A DNA stretch of 64,000 nucleotides from Trogon surrucura (taxonomy: Eukaryota > Chordata > Aves > Trogoniformes > Trogonidae). Each line of letters starts with the position of its first letter. Within the stretch, counting starts at the first letter, position 1. Shown piece after piece: positions 36,601 through 48,600 of the stretch. The DNA lies in contig CM036633.1 in the NCBI GenBank assembly GCA_020746105.1, positions 13,376,501 through 13,440,500 on the forward strand, written 5' to 3'. The notes beneath the pieces are model-generated. The model had not been told where the DNA came from. It was given only the letters and a program-made list of their open reading frames with translations, and searched no databases. The position numbers and the translations under genes were made by a program.

Positions 36601-37469
36601 TCTGTTCATCCCTAGAATAAAGGATGCAGCGGTTTCATTTGACTTTGTGGTTATGGTATTTAGGAGAAAGATGATAGATAGGAAAAAGTGGATTGACTGT
36701 GGAGAAAAATAAAAATACCAAGGAGGCGGGAAATGCACAGGGTTGGGGAAAGGAGCAGACTTACAAGAAAAGAAACTGTAGGGAGCAGGATTGGGAAGGA
36801 AGGAGGACCAAACCCTACTTCTCACTTCATGAGGAATTCAGACCGCTGTCTCGGGTGATACATGGGAGCAGCGTCAGCCCCTTAGTCCTGCACTCATGTC
36901 TGGGGATATTTTTCAGGACAATTGTTCAAGTTTTGTCCCAGAACGATAGAAATTAAATTCAAGTTTTTGTTCTTCCTCTCAGGAAAGAGCAGGGTTATTT
37001 CAGTGTAGGAGGGAGCTTTGGAAGGTACTCGAGAAGAAGCAGGGGGCTTACCGGCTTGGGGTGCCCACACTTTGCATGGGACTGCTTCTCTCTGGTGGGA
37101 GAGGCAGAGCATCTAATGAAGAATTAAATCAGGCTGTAAAAAGGGCTGAAATCCTCATGCTCCAGCAGGCATAGCTGGGAGTTCTGGGTGTTTGACGCTT
37201 CCAAAAGTCAGAAGAAATGGTCCCAAAGTGCCTTCCAGGAGTGCAAATCCAGACCCTGAAAAGGGAGTCCCATCTTTGGACACATCCCAAGCGCTTGCCC
37301 ATCTCTACACCAGGTGCTCTAATATTATTAATGATCATAACACTAATTCAGCCTATTACTATTGTTACTGTTCCTGTGGGAAAAAAAAAAAAAAAAAGAA
37401 CTCCTAAACCTGGATATAGTTATGAATTTCTCTTTTGGACCCCATAAAACATTTCCAAGTAATTATACA
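33655..37469. other. Non-coding stretch, nothing recognised
   Basis: A+T-rich pieces at 33830-34030 and 34400-34520 might be small conserved elements. An A17 run lies at 37381-37397. The open frames are short and overlap on both strands. No repeat family is recognised. Confidence 0.55.
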
Positions 37470-37990
37470 AAGAGTAGAGTTGAAAAGGAGCTGTGCACAA
37501 TTGTCATAAAATGTAATTAATTCTGAGTAATTCACAATGGAGAAAAAGTGCTGTAGAGAATAAATTGGACAGGAGACTTCTGTGCCGGGGAGATGAGGTT
37601 TTGAAAGGCTGCTGACTAATACAGCACTGACCTGAAAGCAAATCCTTACATTCATGCTGGACCGGCTGTTTCCATGACAACAGTTGTTATTAGTAACTGA
37701 AAATGTATTGCTGTTACGAGTGGCAGCATATTTTTTGCAGTTGAATTCAAGAGCAGCTGGGTATTTTACTCACGAAGATAAAGTGCTCAGATCGCTACAA
37801 CACTAATGTTATGTGCTGCACCTCTCATAATCCGAACCTTATACTTACACATGATACAAAGAGATGTGTGGATGGCTTTAGGGAAAAGACCTCAGAAGGC
37901 ATAGCGTAAATGGCAACTTGTATCAAAGAAATCAAAAGAAAATAACCGTGGTCATCACTGTGCTTTAAATTAACTCTTTAGTGAAATTCT
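37470..37990. promoter_or_regulatory. Candidate conserved non-coding element with X-box-like site
   Basis: An A+T-rich, non-repetitive block. GTTTCCATGACAAC at 37668-37681 matches the RFX X-box consensus at 12 of 14 positions. It is followed at once by a second small palindrome, ACAAC-A-GTTGT (37677-37687). The function is inferred from motifs only. Confidence 0.33.
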
Positions 37991-38559
37991 CTGGGGGTTC
38001 AAGCTGACTGGAGCAGTCAAGTAACAGGTAAATCCTGTTAGGAGCTAAGCGAGCCAGCCTGACATCCCGAGATGGAGTGCCTGCCTCCTGAGAGGCACCG
38101 AGGATATCTTACCCTTTAAATTAAGCTACTTCTTATGCACTACCCCCTCTTGTCCCTGTCCCGAGAGCAGCAATTTTTATGATCTTTGAGGAAACGAAGC
38201 CTGGTTCAGACCTGGATGATGCCGTTGACTTTAACAGCATCACCCTGATTTTTCCTGACAATGAGCAAGACCAGGCCCCAAAGGGCTCGAGGCTGAGCCA
38301 GTGCCACCACCCTCACGGTTTGCTGGTCGTACCGGTTGTCTTGGCCTCTCTCCAACTCAGCACCCTGCGATGGTATCCAAAACACTGTGGTTAGACCCCA
38401 ATTGCAGCTAAAGCAATTTAAGATCTGTCAGGTTTGACTGTGGCTGGTCCCACAGTAGATATAAGTATTTATTTCAGATGTCCCCACTCTGGGTGTAAGT
38501 CTTTACACCAGCGTGAGCAAGAGAAGGGTATAGCCCAGGAAAATATCAGTTGTCAAAGT

Positions 38560-39060
38560 TGCTCATGTAGGCAAAATTATGTACGTTATAGTGTGTGAAT
38601 GAGTCTGTGAATAGCAGTAACATATTCAGGAAGCAAATAAGTTACAATCCATAATCAAAAAATGTTGCAAATTACATCCTTAATAGATTACATTTATAAT
38701 CTACTTGAAAGAGATCTTTAGGCACTTAATTGACATATTCCAAGATAGCTATAACATATTGGCTAGTTAGATACCAATTGACATACTTATTAAATATCAA
38801 TTAGCGCATTCCATAATTTGGTACCTAATTAGCTTGCTATAGCTATTCTATCAAATGCCAATTAAATGCTTGAAATTTCTTACAAGTTGGCTGTACTAAG
38901 ATAATAATTAAGAATGCATTGCTTAAGTCATTTTTAGTTAATTACATGGCAAACTAATTTTGGCTACACACATTAGACCTTTCAATAAATCCCTCTTTAT
39001 CAATCAATTGGTATCTAATGAACTCATTATTCTTTTGCTACATCTGAATGAAAGGCTGCT
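38560..39060. promoter_or_regulatory. A+T-rich block dense in homeodomain-type cores
   Basis: Three TAATTA sites (38826-38831, 38905-38910, 38939-38944) and many other ATTA/TAAT words occur in about 400 bp, several in the context CAATTGACAT or AATTAGC. A 15 nt word at 38767-38781 recurs exactly in reverse complement at 39004-39018, and a one-mismatch version of its centre lies at about 38816-38829. It has no coding signal. It could be a homeodomain-factor platform, a matrix-attachment-like region, or a worn A+T-rich transposon. Confidence 0.4.
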
Positions 39061-42000
39061 TTGCCACTCTCCTGATAGCTGTATTCAGATGTATCTCAGC
39101 ACGGAGGTGGGCTCCGTGTGCCTCCCACCCCAAGGTCTCCTGTAAAACGCCCCATTCCCAGCAGTCCCTGTCCTCTTCATCCATGAGTTCCAGAGCCCTG
39201 TGGAGTTCGGGGAGGGGATGCGGGAGTCACTGCGGTCCCCAGCTCTGCAGTGCCACCGCTTCGACCCCCCCGCAGCTGCGTTCAGGCTGAGAGCCACCGT
39301 GCCCGAGACAGGATGGAGAGGCATGTATGTGTGCGAGGAGGAAAGGGCCAGTTTGCTGAGGCTGCTCTGTGGTGGGGGAAGTGGAAGGAGGAGGAGGTGG
39401 AGAAGGTGTTGGAGCTCCTTCAGGTGCTGAAGTGGAAGAATGAGGCAGTGTGAACTCGCACTAATCCGATACAGGAACATGTCTCCCTGAGCTCTTTACA
39501 TACCCTACAGCAGCAGAGTACCACTCCAAAAATAAAAATAGCACACTGTTGTGATGTCTTCCCTCTTTTCCCCAACAGTTATGAGTCAGCTGCCTCATTA
39601 AGCTATTGCCATATGTGGAGCATCTTTTTTGTCGGAGGAATTTATTGCGTTAAGGAAAGTTTATGTGTACTTGTGGACGTGACGACCCTCTGGATGCTTG
39701 GTTCTTTGTTGGAGGGGTCTGTACAGTGCCTGCCCCGGTCCTGTGATGCTCAGTTCTTAGGTGGGCAGCTCTAGGTCCTATTACACCTGAACTGTCATCA
39801 TGGCCCTGGGAGACCTAGGAGGGGATGAGGGGGTTGGAGGGGGCTGTTGGCTCTGAACAGCAGGTTGGGAATTTGGCTGTGGACTGCAGTGAACAGACTT
39901 ATGTAGTACATTGCAACCTGCATCACTCCAAGTTGGTGCATGTGGGTGGCTTCACATTGTCTGAGAAGATACGTGGGAGATGTAGCCCATGACTCTGCTC
40001 TGAACCCTCTCTTTGTCTGTCATTTTGACTGTAAATAAACAGACGTCTAGTGCCCAGCATTTTGCCCATAGGTTCTAGTCTTCTTTTTAATTGCTTCTAA
40101 TAAATATAATGAAAGACATGCCAAAAATACCCATACTTGCCATTTTCCAGTTGTTGCTCACATGTACGTTTGATGTGTACACGCTTAATTTAGCAAAGTG
40201 ATTTCAATGAAGTGGAGAGGGAATTTTTTCAAAGTGGTACGGGATGTCTGAATGTCCTTTGGGCACTCAGCGAGTGTTGCACCCTGCTGCAGAACACGGC
40301 TCAGGATACTGGTGGAGGTGACCTGGGGCGCAGGGAAGGGACACGCACAAACCCAGGAGGACTGGGATGGGTCTTACTTGTCACACTCAGCCCGGGAATG
40401 CTGCGTCCTCTTCCCTGTGGACCATCTGCTCTTTGTTCTTCACACCAGAGCCCCGTCCAAGCAGTGTCTCTGTGGGGTGACAGGACTCATGCCCCTTCAT
40501 CCCTGTGCAGAAGTGAGGAGTTGTGTGCTCGTGCTAACAGGGTGGGGAAGAGCAATTCACTGTGTGGGGCTTGACAACTACTTTTTATTTTTTTCACATC
40601 AAGCAAAGCCAGAAGCTTGAACAAATGCCTTTGTGGTGACAGAATGAGAGGGCTGCACAATTTTTTCTTCATTTTGACATAATGAAAAAAGGCTTTTGAC
40701 AAAATCCATTCTGCCCTTTGAATGAAGTTATTTGTTTGACTAAATGCACTGACTCCATCCAAATTATTTATTAGACTTGCTTGACATTGCAGGCAACCTG
40801 GATTCCCGCAGGGCTGGGGACAAGAAGTGGGTTCTGGATTAAACTCATCAACTGATAGCAAGGCAAACCTAGTAAAGAGCTGCTTTTTACTTAAAAAAAA
40901 AAAAAAATTTAAAAAAAGAGGAGTGGTGGGGATCCAGCTGCTGCACGTCTTGCAGGCTTGGTCTGAGCCACTCTGGCTGGGCTATTTTCTTCCTACAAGT
41001 CCATGACACAGTCAATAAAACTCATCACTGGGTGCTTTGGTTGTCACCATCAGCTTTTCCAAGGCTCCGTTAGACGAGTACTCAGTAAAAAAAAAAAAAG
41101 ACTGATGTACTGGAAGAAGGCTTTCAGCTCCTTTCCCAGTGGGCTTAGAAGTAGTAAGGAATGGAAAAGAAATCCCTGTTGAAGACAGAGGAAAAGGAGA
41201 AACAGGAAATAAATAATTTGAGTACACACAGTGGAACAGAAAGGAAAATAAGAAAATCAAGAGAAAAGGGCTGTATGGAAGAAAAAAAACACAGGTAGAC
41301 AAAAGGATGCCACAATTACAAAGGGAATAGGGAAAGGAGATTTAACAATACGGTTTTGAAGGTAAGAAGAGAAGAGGGAAAAGACAATAGGAGTAGGAGC
41401 CATGCTGAAAATTGAGAAATCCTTGTGAAGGGACTCCTGAAGGTACATCCTTTCTTTCCCCCTCCTTTTCTCCCTCCCTCCCCTGATGGTACTTCACTCC
41501 ACAAGTGTGTGAGGGTGGGTGGACGTACTTAAATTGAACATGACTTCTAACTGGCCAATATCTCCTGGTAGAAGGGATATCTGAGACTCTGAAAGATGTG
41601 ATTTCTCCTGGAACTGAGATGATAACATGTCGTTCACACATGCATGATGTCTCTTCAACCACCATGCTGACAGCATCTCGTTCCTAGTGGCTAAGACCTT
41701 CTGTTGGGTTCCTTGTGAGCAGACATTTAAAATGAACGCAGGTTTTAATCATGAATAGGACAGTGGGGATGACTAGCCAGCTCAAAGCAGAAGTCCTCCC
41801 ACTGGGGCCCTGATGATGATCCCACCAGGGCTCATGGTGCTCCATGCAATAAGGTTGTGAGCAGAGAGAACTTCCCACAGCATTTCCTCCTTAACCTGAG
41901 GACCAATTAGCCTGCAGTCCCGTAGTTTAGGGATTCACCAATTTAAAAACCTTTTACTGGTGAAATGCAACCACTCTAGAGCTGTGCAAGGGTTTCCCGT

Positions 42001-43224
42001 GTGGTGCTTATTGGGGAAGGGGGAAGTGTGTGCCTGCCTCCAGCACTTTGAACACAGCCATCGAACTGGGGTGGTTTGTCACAGCTTGACCTCAGAAAGG
42101 CAGATTTCTCCTGGTAAATTGCCTTGGGCTTCCTGGGCAGAGCAGTGCCTGGAAGGAAGTGGATGACCAAAAAGCACAAGAGCTCAGACCCAAACATAGG
42201 ACTTGCTCAAGCAACAATTCTGCCACAATTTAAACACCCGAGGCCAAACTGCCAGGCTGCAACTTTCCCCTCTGCTCCTCTATGACTGCTACCTACTGCT
42301 CGAGCTGCTCTAATACTTTTTTATTTGAAATTGTCCCCATACCTGCTTGACTTGGGACAGGGTTGAAGAAGACAAGGCGCTCCTCCACCAGCAGCCACAG
42401 CTGGCTCTCCCCCAGGCGCTCCCAGCTCCTCCACCTCCTGGCCAGAGCTTCTGTGTGGTGTTTAAATCTTGGCGGCTGTTGGTACAGCCAAACCCAGGTC
42501 AGTTGTCAGCCTCTTCTCAGGCAAGACCTGTTCTGACAGTCTATGTGAGAAAAGCAGCTTGGGTGATCATTCAACTAGGTCACTTTGCTGTTTAATGTGA
42601 CTTTTCCATCAACCGAGCATGAATTTTTACCCCTATTTATTTGCGTCCCTCGCTGGCTTGGCCTGAGCTCAGTCGCTGTCAGTGGAAACTACTGACATCT
42701 GAAATGCTGACTCTGAGGTTACTGAAACCAAACTAGCACGACCAGCCACTCATGTACGGCGGCGTGGAGGCAAGCAGCCCTCTCCCCTTCTCACTCTTCC
42801 TCGTTGCCTGGTGCTTTTGTGGTGCTTTTCAGCTGGGGTTTCACACCTTTGCGTTAACGGCTCCTGTACCCCTGCCCGGTGGTAGTGGGTGGCCAGGGTG
42901 GGCTGGGCTGGGCTCGTTCACTTGCAAGTGACCTCGGAGTTACTTCTTCTTGAAATCAAGGATCACGCGTCACGGGGAGCGGGACCTTCCATTTACGTAA
43001 GGGGAAAAATGAAATCAGTCTTTTTTGTGGCTCTGCACTTACGGGAGTGGGACGGTTCCTCTCTCCCCACCAAAAAAAACCAGCCGTGCCGTGGCTCGGT
43101 GTCACATTGACTAAACCTGAGAGCAAAAGATGCAGAAAATCTGTGGAAATTACCACCGGAGGAAAATGGTGCAACTTTTCATATTTGATTTTGGTGAGGG
43201 GATCTTTCGTTACGGGAAATATTT
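39061..43224. other. Non-coding stretch, nothing recognised
   Basis: A G+A-rich tract lies at 39330-39440, an A15 run at 40893-40907 and an A12 run near 41088-41099. The short frames at 39085-39480 come from the purine-rich tract. No gene or mobile element is recognised. Confidence 0.55.
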
Positions 43225-43560
43225 GCCGTGGTGCTATTAATAAAACCTGCTGAACAAATATCAAGCTGCTAAACAGTTATCGTGAATATTAATAATCAGA
43301 CACAGCATAATATTTAATCTAACTATTTAGTCTGTAACCAGACTAGCCGTTCCTTTGCTTTTAATTACAGCTTTCATTTTAAGCTAACCGTACAAATTGG
43401 CGAGATTTATGAAGCATCACTGAACACCATACCTCTGCCTGCCTCGTGGCTCTACAATTAAAATGCTCATTTTTGAACACTCGATTTGTTTAATCCACTA
43501 AAGGACCCTTGAAGTCATTTGGACAAATATTTTAGCCTTCATTTCTTTCTGAATGAATAT
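43225..43560. promoter_or_regulatory. Candidate conserved non-coding element
   Basis: An A+T-rich block with TAATTA at 43372-43377 and ATTAATAATCAGACA, AATATTTAATCTAAC and TTTAATCCACTAAAG words. No repeat or coding signal. Inference from composition and motif density. Confidence 0.32.
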
Positions 43561-45167
43561 GGGTGTGTGGGAAACCGAAACCAGTTGAAAGTCGGTGCAG
43601 GGAAATGGCAGTGGAGACTTGTCTGACTCTTAAAGGGTGGCAAAGAGACCTTCAGTGTCTGGCATGTGTTGGGCATGAGTTGGCTACTTCCACTTGTTTT
43701 CCATTGATACATTCTAGTTTTGTCCCCTGGCTTCTCATGAGCAACTGTATTGCTTCTATAAGCAAGTTATCTCAAATCTATGGGGAGCAGCTGTGCCATG
43801 AATAAGAAAACCAAGACATCACATTGGTGGGTTGGACTCAGGACTCCTGCCCAGGCTGTCTGTTTCTGTCTGTTGGTGCAGTGCTTGTTTGGTTTCATAT
43901 TTTGAAGGCTCTGTTGTGAAATACATATGTTGTCTTTGCCTTACAAAATAAATTATTCTCTGTCATAGGAAACACTTTAGGAGATTTATTGATAAAGACT
44001 TAGCTCTCGCTACCCCATCAGGAAACAGCTTCATCCAAATCTCCACAATGGATAGTGAGTTATCCAGACAAACCTGACTGTCATCTTCTCCCTCTATCCT
44101 TAGGCAGAATTTTGAAGTTGGAAGTCTCTGCTTTCCTTTCCTGTATTTTCCCAGTAACCCGGTTGTGAAAATCGGGCAGCCTCATGGAAGAGCACCCTGG
44201 GTTTGCTGAATCAGCTTGGCTCTGGCTCACATACGGTCTCCACATTTAGCCCTGACCATCGAGGAAGACAATCTTTGATGCATGGAAGTAGCTCATGGAG
44301 AAGGAGCACTGCAACGTCATTGTTTTCACGGCTAAGACTGAACAATATTGCCTCGAACAAAACAGAGCAAGAAGCTGCATCTCCTGGTGTGGGCAATGGG
44401 AGATGACATGTCAGTCTTGCTGTAACACAGGCAAAGCAGGCACTTGCCCAGGGCAGGAGCCTGAAGCACAGGCATAAGCACACATGGGATGCTCCAGGGC
44501 TTGTAGAAGCTGCTCCGTACCCATAACAGCTCCACAGTGAAAACAGACTCATCCCTTCCAGCACTGCTTTCTGCACAGATAGGTCGGGGGGAAGCTCTTT
44601 CTCTTCTAGAATCACCTCTCCACCCTTCCTAGACCCGTCCTCTGCACTTGCAAGCATCTTCCCTACCTACCCTCTCCTTCAGAGCTGGAGGGGAGCTCAG
44701 CTGGCCCCACGTGTTCCCCAGGACTGTGTCCACTTTGTGCTGCCCTGTTTCCACATCCTACGACCTGGCGTTGTGGCTCTTTGCGTCTCAGGCAGCACTG
44801 ACATGTCTCTCTTTAAGTTTCATTTCTGAGCAGGACAGCCTGAGACTAGGAGGAAATGAAAACTAGAAAGAGTGATTTCCAGTCCCAGCAGCCACCTCAC
44901 ATGGCTCCTTTCTCACCCAGCTCACCTCCTTCTCAGCCCTGGGTGGTGGGAGGCTGACTCAGCCTCTGTCTGTCCCAGTAGTTTTAATTGCCATCTCTCC
45001 TGGAAATGTGTACCTTGTTCCTAAGCTGAAAATGCCCACCCTCAGCTTCCAGCCTCTTCTTCTTGTTCTGCCTTTCCCCGGCAGATGTGTAAGCTCTTTA
45101 GTTTTGCAAAGATAAACAATGAGTTCTATAAACCTCTCATTTCAAGACATTTTCTCTTGCCCTCCGT
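43561..45167. other. Non-coding stretch, nothing recognised
   Basis: Unique-looking sequence. The frames at 44203-44657 overlap on both strands without recognisable domains. Confidence 0.55.
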
Positions 45168-45642
45168 TGTGATTTAACCCCAGCTGGCAACTAAGCACCA
45201 GGCAGCCGCTCGCTCGCTCCTCCAGCCTCCTGGGGGGATGGAGAGAACTGGGAAAAAAAGTAAAACTCACAGGTTGAGATAAAAACAGTTTAATAAATAA
45301 AATAAAATATTATTATAATAACAACTGTGACAATCAAAGACAGAGAGAAATCAAACTCAAGAAAGACAAACGATGCACAAGGCAGCTGCTGACCACCCTC
45401 TGACTGATGGCCGAGCGGTGATCGGCCCCTCTCGGCCAACTTCCCCCAGTTTATGTTGCGAACGTGCTGTCCTGTGGTGTGGAATAGCCCCTTGGCTGGT
45501 TCAGTCGTGCTCCCTCCCAGCTCCTTGTGCACTTCCTCGCTGGCAGAGCACAGGAAACTGAAAAATTCTTGTTTTAGGATAAGCCCTGCTGAGTGACAAC
45601 TAAACCATCAGTATGTGATCAACATTGTTCTCACACTAAATC
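45168..45642 (-). mobile_element. Avian ERVL-type LTR remnant
   Basis: The minus strand follows the common bird ERVL LTR. Its end pairs with TGTGATTTAACCCC at 45168 and is followed by the AGCGAGCGGCTG-type segment. Next come the AGTTTAATAAATAAA region, the GCACAAGG...GGGAGGGAGCACG segment and the GTTTAGTTGTCACTCAGCA-like part toward 45640. It is incomplete and moderately diverged, with no internal region beside it, so it is best read as an old solo LTR fossil. No target duplication can be assigned. Confidence 0.87.
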
Positions 45643-48600
45643 CCTCCCTTCACTGCAGCAAACGTGCTGCTTGACTTGCAAGAGCAGTAAGTCACGCTAC
45701 TCCCTTTTGCCTTCTGACTTTTGAATTTGGAAGGACCAGTGTTTTCTGCCTGACTTCACTGAGCCCCTTGAAGGGGGAAAGATTTTTCCAAAAAATATTC
45801 TTTAAGGATAAAAATGTGTCTTTGTGGAGACTAAGGATCAGTTTTGACGTGTCTTGTGCATAAAACCTTCTGCTGGAGAAAATACAAGAGACGTTTCTTG
45901 ATAGTCTTCACGAGAAGGCTCAGTTTCAAATACAGAAGTCCTGTAATCATGAAGACATTTACTAAGAATTCTACAATACAGCCACAAAATACTTATACAG
46001 TGGTAGCTAATCTAAACTGAACTTTTCAGATTCACAATATTGACTTTTCAGTCAGTTCTGTAATCTGCATGCCAAGGAGTCACGGCTCGTCAGGGAGCCC
46101 TGATATTGAGTAGGAATCAAAAAGCTCAATGGTGAGTGATGGGACTTGCTCTAGAGTCATCTATCCCCAACTTTCCTCCAAAAACAAATAGAAAAATCTA
46201 CAGAAACTGGAGATGAAGTGGATGAGGAGATCAGAGAAGAGGAGAACAAGGACCGGATGGGCATGTGGAGAAGTTGAGTTTTGACGGCTCACAGTGGAAC
46301 TAAAAACTCCTTCAAGACAGAACCAAATTGGTGAAAGGGGTGAAAATTGTCCCTTTGGATGGTGCTGTGCCTGTCTGACTGTACAATGGAACAAAGAGGT
46401 TCATGCCTTTCCCTGCAGCTCAACAAAGTGCTCAGGAAAGCTGAGGAGATGTCTTGGATTAACTCCCATCACCACAACTTGCCTCTGTAAAATGTTCCTA
46501 AGTGAAGAGGCTTTTTTTCCCCCAAACTACTGGGAAAGCACAAGAAAAGGCCTGAAAAAGTACCTTTAAAAATGACAATGGTTTGAGGCTTTTTATTTTT
46601 TTTGTAAGACTCTGAGACATTTGTGTGGGATTCTGTTCACAAGAACATAAAAGGGAGTAAAGAATTAAAATATGAGTGAGAGCAAAGACTGTGGAAAATA
46701 GTAACACTAGGCCGGTAGCCCACGCAGACTCAAGAAAGTATCACCGGTGCCTGCTGCAGACAAAGTCACTAATAAGCCATGCACAGATTCTGCCATGGAC
46801 CTAGAAAATCTGTATTTTCATCAAACTTTGCCATTGCTTCTTTCAGAAAGTCAAAGTTTCCCCATCTTTGTCCTCCTCATGACCACCCATATGGCCACGC
46901 CATCTCTGTTGTAGCAGGCCCATCTCCAGCAAACCCGTCTCAGGCGTGGACACAGACCCTGGGATCTTCTGAAGTGACCGTGTGGGTTTCCAGAGTGCTT
47001 AGGGAGAAAAGTTTCTCTAGATGAACACTAAAGGATGCAAATTTGTGGTGTCTGGGTTAGGAGAACTTGGAAATCCAGTGTTAAAGGAAGCTGAAGACTA
47101 ATACTACCACAGAGAGAGTGAGCTCAAGGCTACAGAGGAGGTTTCAGAGCCTACAGCCAAGAGGAGGTGTCAGGGGGAGCTGGATGAGCACGTTGAATTC
47201 TCCCCCCTACACACACACATGAGCTGTCAGGGATGTGGTAGGAAATTATCTTGCCTGCAGAGCGCCTGAACTGAACCCCTAAACTCTGAGGTAACAAATG
47301 CATCTTCAGACAATTTTATTGACACTCCAATCCAGGGAGTGGATTTGGTTTCATTTTGATACCATCCCTCCACCACCGCCATTTTCTTCACAGAAGCTTT
47401 GTGGGAGGGCATCCTGTTGTTAAAGAAAACAAGTTAGAAAAGGAGAAAATAGTTTTAAAGGGTGGGAAATATGTATTTATCAAGTGACTAAATCAACTAC
47501 TTCAGAAGAAAGTGGGTTAAAAACTTTGCTTGGGCTGGGGCTTAAGTGGGGTAGGAACCCGGCAATAACAGAAATGCCCTAATGAAAAACAATTCCCTGA
47601 GGGCTCTCTTACAAGGACCCTGGGTCATTTGATTTCCAGATCTGGGACAAGAAAGAAGGATACAGAAGAGCTGACCACTTTATATGTGCATGTAACTCAA
47701 TACAGGGATGTGATTGCCAGGTGAGTGCAGTTGCAAATAGGTCAATCAACATTATCTTCATAGCTTTTATCTTTGGAGGATGGACTTAGGATGTGTTGGA
47801 CCCAGATGAGCAGAGTAAATTAGCCCTTGCTTTGAATTTTCTGCTGTAAACATATTGGTTGTCCCAGCTTCCTCAGCTGCTAACGTACAGTTTTCAAGCA
47901 CCGAGTCCAGCAGAACTTGCGAGCACAGGGCTCCATCCTGCTGAGCTTTATGCAGAGGCTGATGCAAAACATAGTTGCTAGTCCCAAGTGCTTTCCTCCG
48001 TCCCTGGGGACAGTTCTGGTGTGAACTCCCATTTCAAAGATGTGCAGAAAGGCTGCTGGTTTCCATCGACTGTCTCAGGAGGGAAAACATGCTGCAGCAC
48101 CAGACCCCCAATAACCAAGGGGTAATAAAGCATGAGCCAATGCTGAGCCCTCACTACCGGTATTTATCATGAGCTGAATCTTGTGCTTTTGAAAAAGCTC
48201 TATCCTGTAAGACCCCAGGGATGTCACTCTAGTCTGAGTTACCCTTTGATGATCTTAGCAGGCTGGGATTCAAGGCTTGGTGAAGAAATGCTTTTTCTTC
48301 CATCAGCCATATTACATATCTGCGTGGAGTGGGTGTTTCCTGGTGCTTGTCGTGCTTGCCCCTTCTTGTCGTGGGGAAATGCTTGCCCAAAGATCCTCAC
48401 CGTAGGGTCTTCACTGCTGATTTTGGACCCTTCATCAGGTGAAGCAAGTGGGCTGCCACGGGTGAGACAAATGCTCACTGTCCAGCTGGCCAAGTTCTAG
48501 ATGGCAAAACCACCCCTAGCCCATGCAGGACAGCCCATCCTCTCCCTTCCCCGCCAATGGGTTTTGAAACACCGTTCAACAGCGCTGAGACATCGAGCTG

